Assembly: GCF_001540865.1 (NCBI RefSeq)
Contig: NC_033627.1
Coordinates: 692,432 to 756,431 of the forward strand
Length of the DNA: 64,000 nucleotides
Reading direction: 5' to 3'
Source of the DNA: Ananas comosus
Lineage: Eukaryota; Streptophyta; Magnoliopsida; Poales; Bromeliaceae
Below, piece by piece: positions 58,208 to 64,000 of this stretch. The notes under the pieces are model-generated. The model was not told the DNA's origin, made no database searches, and saw only the letters and a list, made by a program, of their open reading frames with translations. Every line of letters begins with the position of its first letter. Within the stretch, counting starts at the first letter, position 1. Made by a program: the position numbers and the translations under genes.

Positions 58208-59466
58208 CAAAGAGGGAGATGAATTGAACAGAAAAAAAAAAGGGAGAGGGGGAGGTGGGAAGTTGCGTCGGAGTTGGGGTAGCTAGCTAGCTGTTGTAGG
58301 TGGTGGTTGCGGTGGCTAAGCAAAGCGAGGAAGGAGTCGTGGGTCAACTAGAAAGCGGAGTGTCACTGTGCATGAATGAATGGTGCTCAAAATCGCATAT
58401 ATAGAAGAAGCAATGTGAGAGAGTGTGAGCCCCGGGAATAGAACATAGAACATAGAACATAACATAATAATAATAATATAAAAGAGTATGGACTCGTTCT
58501 TTAGTCAACACGGATTGTACATAAATACAGGTATGTGAGGCTGACTCGTGGGGCCCAACAGTATGACGTAGGGGCCTACGTGGGTGTTATTGGCGTGTGA
58601 GGCGGTGGCCGTGGGCTAACCTGGGGTGGACTTTTCTAGAAACGGCGGTTCCGTTGGGTTGTTTTTTTTTTTTTTTGTTTTTGGTAACCAGCGGCTTCGT
58701 CGGAAGCACGTGTTTCTCGCCGCCTCCATGGCTTTTACTCGTTCAGTGGTAGTGTGTCAGTGGCTCACTACTACCACTTGGAAATTGGCGTACACCTGTA
58801 ATTTAATCTCTTTCCTTACTAAATAAATTCTGATTTGATATAAATAGTTGTTCGTAAATACATTTATTACTTATTAGCGACGTTATTGTATCAATTTTAG
58901 AAACTATAAATTTGTGAGCGAAATTATTGGCTCATCTTGCTGAGCCGTGTAGTAACACTTCTTGCGTGTGCGTGGTCCTAATTAATATATGTAGTCCACG
59001 AAGCAACGCATCTGTTCCTTTTGTGGCCAAAGTGGCCCTGTTCACATGAAGCATCGGATACACCATAACACCACGGACGCGTGCGGTAGATTCCGAACCC
59101 GAATCCGATATGTTATAGGATCCGATCGAACTCGACCGATAACATGATTTTACTTCGGACCAGTTTGGTTTGGGTGGGTTCTTAGGGTCAAGATTTTGAC
59201 GACAACATTTTTCAAGTCTAATGCAGCGTTCATAACGTGAATTTTCGTTTCTTAGAATATCAGTGGCATGGTCTAGTTAGGTATTATTTCTATTTCTAAT
59301 TTTGATAAAGTTGATTGCCGTACCGCTTTTTCAAACTCCCAAGTGTAAATCTTACACCAAACGGGTTTGACAAAATAGTTTAGAGATAAGTCATTAAATA
59401 GCCTTAATTAATATGGTTTAACGTTTTAACTAGTTAATGCCTAACTTGACTAGTAAACATTACTTT
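58208..59466. other. Promoter of the ZAT gene and intergenic spacer
   Basis: No gene. The first few hundred bases are upstream regulatory sequence of the zinc-finger gene. (AACATAG)n-like repeats occur near 58441-58462 and a T-run at 58661-58676. Confidence 0.45.
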
Positions 59467-59483
59467 TTTGTATTTATAAATTT

Positions 59484-59632
59484 TTTTCTTGAAAGATAGG
59501 TAGTACGCTATTCGCTTCGTTTATTTCATTTAGAAATAAATTTAGCTGAAAATGTAAATTAATTAGGATTCAAACTTGGGGCCTTGGGTATCAACCACCG
59601 AGTCTTTTGCCACTTGCTCTAGGGACAGTCGA
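59484..59632 (-). mobile_element. tRNA-derived SINE, copy 2, with 17-bp TSD
   Basis: On the minus strand: GTCCCTAGAGCAAGTGGCAA (A-box-like), GGTTGATACCCAAGGCCCC, then B box AAGTTTGAATCC, the body TTTTCAGCTAAATTTATTTC, AAATGAAATAAACGAAGCG and an A-rich tail after ACCTATCTTTCAAG. A perfect 17-bp repeat, TTTGTATTTATAAATTT, flanks it at 59467..59483 and 59633..59649. Confidence 0.88.
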
Positions 59633-59649
59633 TTTGTATTTATAAATTT

Positions 59650-61009
59650 GTTGATATGAAAAGTAAAATTTTGAATTCCTAGTTAGATGTTCTAAGTGAA
59701 AAAATTTTCATACCCTATTTTTGAAAATGTTATTAGTCTTTTTAAACTCACTGTTCAACTGAAGTAGACCTGAAGCTCTGTTTGAACGTAGCTCCTTTAG
59801 ACGGCAGAAATATTTTGCGGACTAAATTCCAAAACAAATTTAAGTCCAGAACAAAAGGGGTAAATACAAGATGATCGGAATAGTAGCTATGTTGCTTAAA
59901 CTCGGATTAAGCACCAAGTAATTGCACTCGATAATCCCAATTAGCTAGCAGTATCAATCACTATAATATTCCATTCTATCATTTTCTACTCGGTCACAAA
60001 GAAAAAATAAATGTCCTTGTTAGTTGGCGTGATGCATGAACCGTGTGTGTATGAAGTAGCAATATACATATTCTTCCTTCCAATTTAAGGGGATAAGGAT
60101 TCTGAATAGTACAATGTCACATTTAAAACGAGAAAGTCACATTTGAACACAAAAGGATATGCGAAGGTGGTCACGTACTCCCCCCAATTACACGCGGATC
60201 AGATTCCTCTGACCTAACGTTCAATGGTCATTCGTCGACTTAGCACAAGGGTGCAACTTTAATTATATATATTCATCAAAATTTCAATAAAATAAATAGT
60301 AAACGGTGTTATGAATAGTACGGAAACGAATTTTCACTTACAGTGCAAAAGCAATCATGTACATATTCTGCGATCTTCTTTCAAAGTTAGAAGTCTAAAT
60401 TTATCCTTAATTAAGTTGAGACGCAACGGCTTGTAAAGCATAAAAGCTGTTCGATATATTAGCCTTCACATGATCTTGAAGATCATGTATTTCTAAGAAT
60501 TTAATAAAAAATATACGATCGTGTCAAATAATTATTCAGGTCTAAGCGTTCACGAATATAATCAATTATTTTCACGTTGGCAAATAAATTTTGACCAGGG
60601 AGAATAATGATTCCCCGGTCATTGTTGAATTAGTCAGATGGAGAAGATAGCAAAAAATTTCAAAATATCATTCCAATCTGATGCCACAAAATAATATGCA
60701 CGGAGAACTACTATAAAACACATGTGATAATTATTAAATATTGTAATTTTTGTGTAAACCAATCAAATTGATAATTATACATTGAAATGATGCTTTATAG
60801 AGAATTGATTGATCAAATATTTTAATTTTGTGGAATAGCTGTGACGAGGAGACTTGGGCGCTACGTCTTCTCCGTCACGGCCAGCTGGTGGTCAACGGTC
60901 AACCATTCCGCTTGATTCCGAACTGTGTCCTTCGATCCGACGGTGTCGGTGATCAGCTCCTCACCCCGCGTAACGGCGAATCGCGACGGGGTCTCTGGTA
61001 CATGGACCG
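59650..61009. other. Intergenic, no gene supported
   Basis: AT-rich to about 60830, then GC-richer (60835-61010) with an accidental frame. No family features. Confidence 0.45.
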
Positions 61010-61260
61010 GCCCAAAAAACAACTATTTTGGGCCTTTAGGCTAAAGAGAACTCCACTTTAAACGGCCGGCCCAAGATGTGGCTATTTTGGGCCTTTATGG
61101 GCCAAAGAGGGCTTGACTAGTAAAAGGAACACTCCAGAGCGATCCCTTCGCTCGACTCTCCCGCTTCGCACTCCCTCCCCATTCCTCCTCTCTTCCCGCT
61201 TCGTCGACTCTTTATCCATCGCCTCCTCTCAATCCCAAAACCCTAACTTTCCCGATCCCG
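61010..61260 (+). promoter_or_regulatory. Site II and telobox promoter of a plus-strand transcript
   Basis: Several TGGGCC/GGCCCA site II elements (about 61010, 61026, 61069, 61088, 61098) are followed by a CT-rich leader and a telobox AAACCCTAA at 61238..61246. This combination marks plant genes for ribosomal, mitochondrial and cell-growth proteins. A transcript should run to the right. Confidence 0.6.
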
Positions 61261-61328
61261 ATTTCTCGATATCATCCTTGTTTTGGTTCCAGTGGAACTG
61301 ATCAAAAACCCCATTTTACGCTTCCGAG

Positions 61329-61400
61329 ATGCCAATTGCAGTGCTACAGCCACTACCATTTGTTATTATCATCAGGAACCTCGTAGCATATCATTTGTAG
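61329..61400 (+). CDS. Short ORF (23 codons) in the probable leader
   Basis: The first ATG after the telobox opens MPIAVLQPLPFVIIIRNLVA and stops at TAG 61398..61400. It could be an upstream ORF, or chance. No family match. Confidence 0.2.
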   Translation: MPIAVLQPLPFVIIIRNLVAYHL

Positions 61401-62040
61401 GATTCCTGTTTCTCGCATTGAGCATTGGATCGAAGAATGTAGTTTGGTAGAGGGATTTGTTACATTAAGCGCGCTATCACTCCTTTGGTTTTTTATATGT
61501 GGCTTCACTTGTCGCTGATCAAAAGGGGCTTTTGTTTTTTCTTTTTACCCGTTGGTTTGTCCACAATGCTCCTTCCTGAGGTGAATTTTGTTGGAAAAAT
61601 TTGAGCTTTATGTGTCGCTATTGCTATAGTTTTATGCCTGATATCCCTTTTGCCAAAAGCTTTGGACTTTACAAAAGTTTCGAGCCAAAACCTGACCTGG
61701 TTTTTTTTGTGTCCAACTAGGTCACGGGTTTTGTCCTGATTAATCACTGCTGTAATGTGATTAAATATTCTGTTGCACACAATGTGAAATGCTCCTATCT
61801 TCTATTAAATTCTAAGTTCAGATTTACAAGTCATTATTCTGCACTCCGTAATCTGTATGTGAATCTGTGGAAACTTTACTGCTGAGCCATGTGAATCAAA
61901 AGACATTATTTGCTACTTTGATCCAGATTACTTACTCTTCAAAATAGTATTAATTAATGGAAGAAGACAAGTACTTTAATGATCGATCTGCTCGACTGCA
62001 TTTCTATGTGCTACTAATGTTGATATTTTCTTGGCCCCAG

Positions 62041-62618
62041 GCATTATACCACGGGGCACTTCATCCTGCTAAATTATGCTTGATTGCTTGTGTAATACGA
62101 AATGGCTTGTTTAGGCAAAGAATACAGCTTAACAGCTTGCAGGTAATCTAGATGATTGTTATAGTAGGCGACTAATATGGTTGCCTACCTTCTTTTTAAC
62201 TGCTTAATCAAAGATGTCTTTGTAGTTTTATTGACTTATAATTAAGGTGGAGAAAAGAACATGCTTTTCTATTTGCTTTTTCTGTTTTGACCTGCATATT
62301 TATTCCTTATTATGCTGCTAGTGTTCTGACTTTTTATTCTGCTTTTTTTTATGAATATTATAGGTATTATTGATTGATTTGAATTTTAGTTTTTCCAACC
62401 CAATTGTTTATTCGATTAGCAAAGAATAGAAATTATGTTACACGATATATAAATTATTATGTATTGACCACATCACAAATACAACCATAAGAAGCTGAGT
62501 TGATCTTTTTACCACTTAAAGTTACATTCATGGTTTTTGCTATACAGGGTTATTCTGCTTACATGACTGGTAGCCTATTAAGGCTGCCTTAGATTCTCCT
62601 CAGTCAGATTGGACTCAG
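62041..62618 (+). other. Two candidate exons of an unidentified transcript
   Basis: 62041..62142 is bounded by a strong acceptor (TTTTCTTGGCCCCAG) and donor (GCAG/GTAATC). 62548..62618 is bounded by TATACAG and CAG/GTTTGT. Joined in frame they read ...LNSLQGYSAYMTGSLLRLP then stop. They may be leader or non-coding exons of the gene driven from 61 kb; no product can be named. Confidence 0.3.
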
Positions 62619-64000
62619 GTTTGTCTTTGGGACCAGAGAAATATGAATGTTGGTTATGTGGTAGAAATTTGATTTCAACTTAAGACATGCCGTAATAAGT
62701 ACCATAGTAAATTGTGCACAAACGCACTATCCGAGGTAAGGTGGAGAACTTTTCTTTATATGAGATACTCCATGTCAAAAATAATTGTTGTTGTACATCT
62801 TATGCGTCAGGTCATTCCCACATCTCGACACATCACAGGATAATGTGTAATATATAGTTAGGTGGTAAATGATGCTAGTTTGACTATCTACAGACCTGGT
62901 GCTCTTATATTATTTTTAGTAAATTATGAATGATGTTATATATCTGATGATTAAGATAGTTAATTATTTTGTTAAATGGACAAATTAATTGTTCCTAGGT
63001 GGTGGGAAGCAGACCATCGGCTGTTGGATTATAAAATAAAGTTGGCTATATCTGAATAATAATGTTATGTTCAATGATGGACTGCAGGAGTAGCATAAAA
63101 AGTTCTTACTACTGAATGAAAGTTATGTACACTCTGGGTGACAATTGATGTACACTAAATTGTTTAGTAATCTTGGAAAATTTTAATTTGATACAGGCTA
63201 GAAGCTGGATATCTGTCAGATAAATTGAAGTATGCTTGAGTATGCATAAAGTAATATAACAATATATGGAACAAAATATTTAGACTTTTTTTTTTTTAAA
63301 ACACAGGAATTTTTTTTATGTCTTTTACCTTGTATTGGTGACATTATTTCTCTTAATTTGTGTCTCATAGTAAAAAAGACTTGTCCCTACTGATCCTAAA
63401 TATAATATACACCATTGCTTGGTAAATAGTAACTCTCTAGTGGGTCCAAAAAAACATGTATTATAGTATAGTATTTGATATCTTACAAGTTTGTGTTTCT
63501 CATATTTTAGATTTATGGATATGGTACGGATGTAAATCTTCATTATACACATTACTTCTCCTAGCAACTGTAAGAAAACTAGTACCAGATCTAGATTTAT
63601 GCTGCATAATTAATATACAACAAAACGGAGATATGAAATTTGGATAATACAATTTTAAATGACCTATTTTCATTCCAACCTTCATGCATTTATAGCACAT
63701 AAGAAAAAGATGACAATTTGTATACTACTTTTGTTCCGTCTTCTTAACTTATATGCATATGCATTTAGAATTTAGAAATTGTATTTTCTATGAGTATACA
63801 TTCTTGGGATGATAATTTACAATTGCACGTGGAAGTCCTATCTGCGAAATGTATTTTTAAGAATCAATTGTTTAATCTCATCATATTATATTGGTAGTAT
63901 TGTTTTGATTAATCTGTGGATTGGCCTTACATTTAACAAGAAAGATAAGTGGCGGTGACCTTGTGGAGCACCCTTTCATGTGGGCTTACTTTTATTTTTT
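62619..64000. other. No gene supported; possible introns of the 61-kb transcript
   Basis: T-rich, AT-rich sequence without reading frames of note. A C-box-like TGATGAT near 62944 has no convincing partner, so no snoRNA is called. Confidence 0.35.

Noticed and set aside
62860..63060. Possible C/D-box snoRNA
   Set aside because: A TGATGAT motif is present, but no properly spaced D box and terminal stem were found.
1..64000. CRISPR arrays, bacterial operons, riboswitches
   Set aside because: None seen; the sequence is plant nuclear DNA and all periodic repeats are microsatellites or transposon related.

Overview
This window is plant nuclear DNA and almost certainly monocot. It has spliced genes with short GT-AG introns, plant-only families (class III peroxidase, LOB-domain, NPH3, ZAT-type C2H2 zinc finger, F-box with KIB1-4/DUF295 beta-propeller), AT-rich gene-poor spacers full of small transposons, and (TA)n, (GA)n and (CCT)n microsatellites. 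Pineapple or a related commelinid is my guess from the repeat flavour; I cannot prove it.

Layout. 0-2.3 kb: 3' end of a repeat-containing coiled-coil gene (+), followed by a LINE insertion. 3.7-5.4 kb: a 77-aa zinc-finger protein of the At2g23090 type (+). 7.0-7.7 kb: a two-exon gene for a small plant-specific protein with an EAR-like LDLTL motif (-). 7.7-19 kb: gene-free, rich in MITEs and SINEs. 19.1-21.1 kb: four-exon class III peroxidase (+). 22.6-23.1 kb: small two-exon unknown protein (+). 26.6-28.2 kb: SAGA subunit ADA1/TADA1-like protein (-). 30.1-30.9 kb: class II LOB-domain protein (-). 31.7-34.8 kb: BTB/NPH3 protein (-). 36.9-37.9 kb: MULE-like element with a purine-rich interior. 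38-43.9 kb: no gene seen. 43.9-53.9 kb: a very large imperfect palindrome. 54.2-57.1 kb: nested MULE-like elements. 57.3-58.1 kb: intronless ZAT zinc-finger repressor (-). 58.1-64 kb: no certain gene, but a site II/telobox promoter at about 61 kb and candidate spliced exons after it.

The most unusual structure is the 10-kb palindrome at 43901-53935. Its arms pair in strict mirror order and converge on a spacer of about 176 bp near 48.97 kb. Two copies of an acidic-repeat DUF295/KIB-type gene lie head-to-head at the centre. Since duplication, each arm has received different transposons. The left arm holds a Helitron and two MITEs with 9-bp target duplications; the right arm holds two TIR elements. 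The partner arm therefore shows the empty site for several of these insertions. An FBA-type F-box pseudogene occupies the left arm, and only its last few codons remain on the right. Transcription through the centre would give a long hairpin RNA.

The genes do not form a pathway. Several are regulators (ADA1 coactivator subunit, LBD, ZAT, EAR-motif protein) and the peroxidase is a secreted cell-wall enzyme. Two single-N positions (10453, 29516) sit inside duplicated sequence and look like assembly joins.
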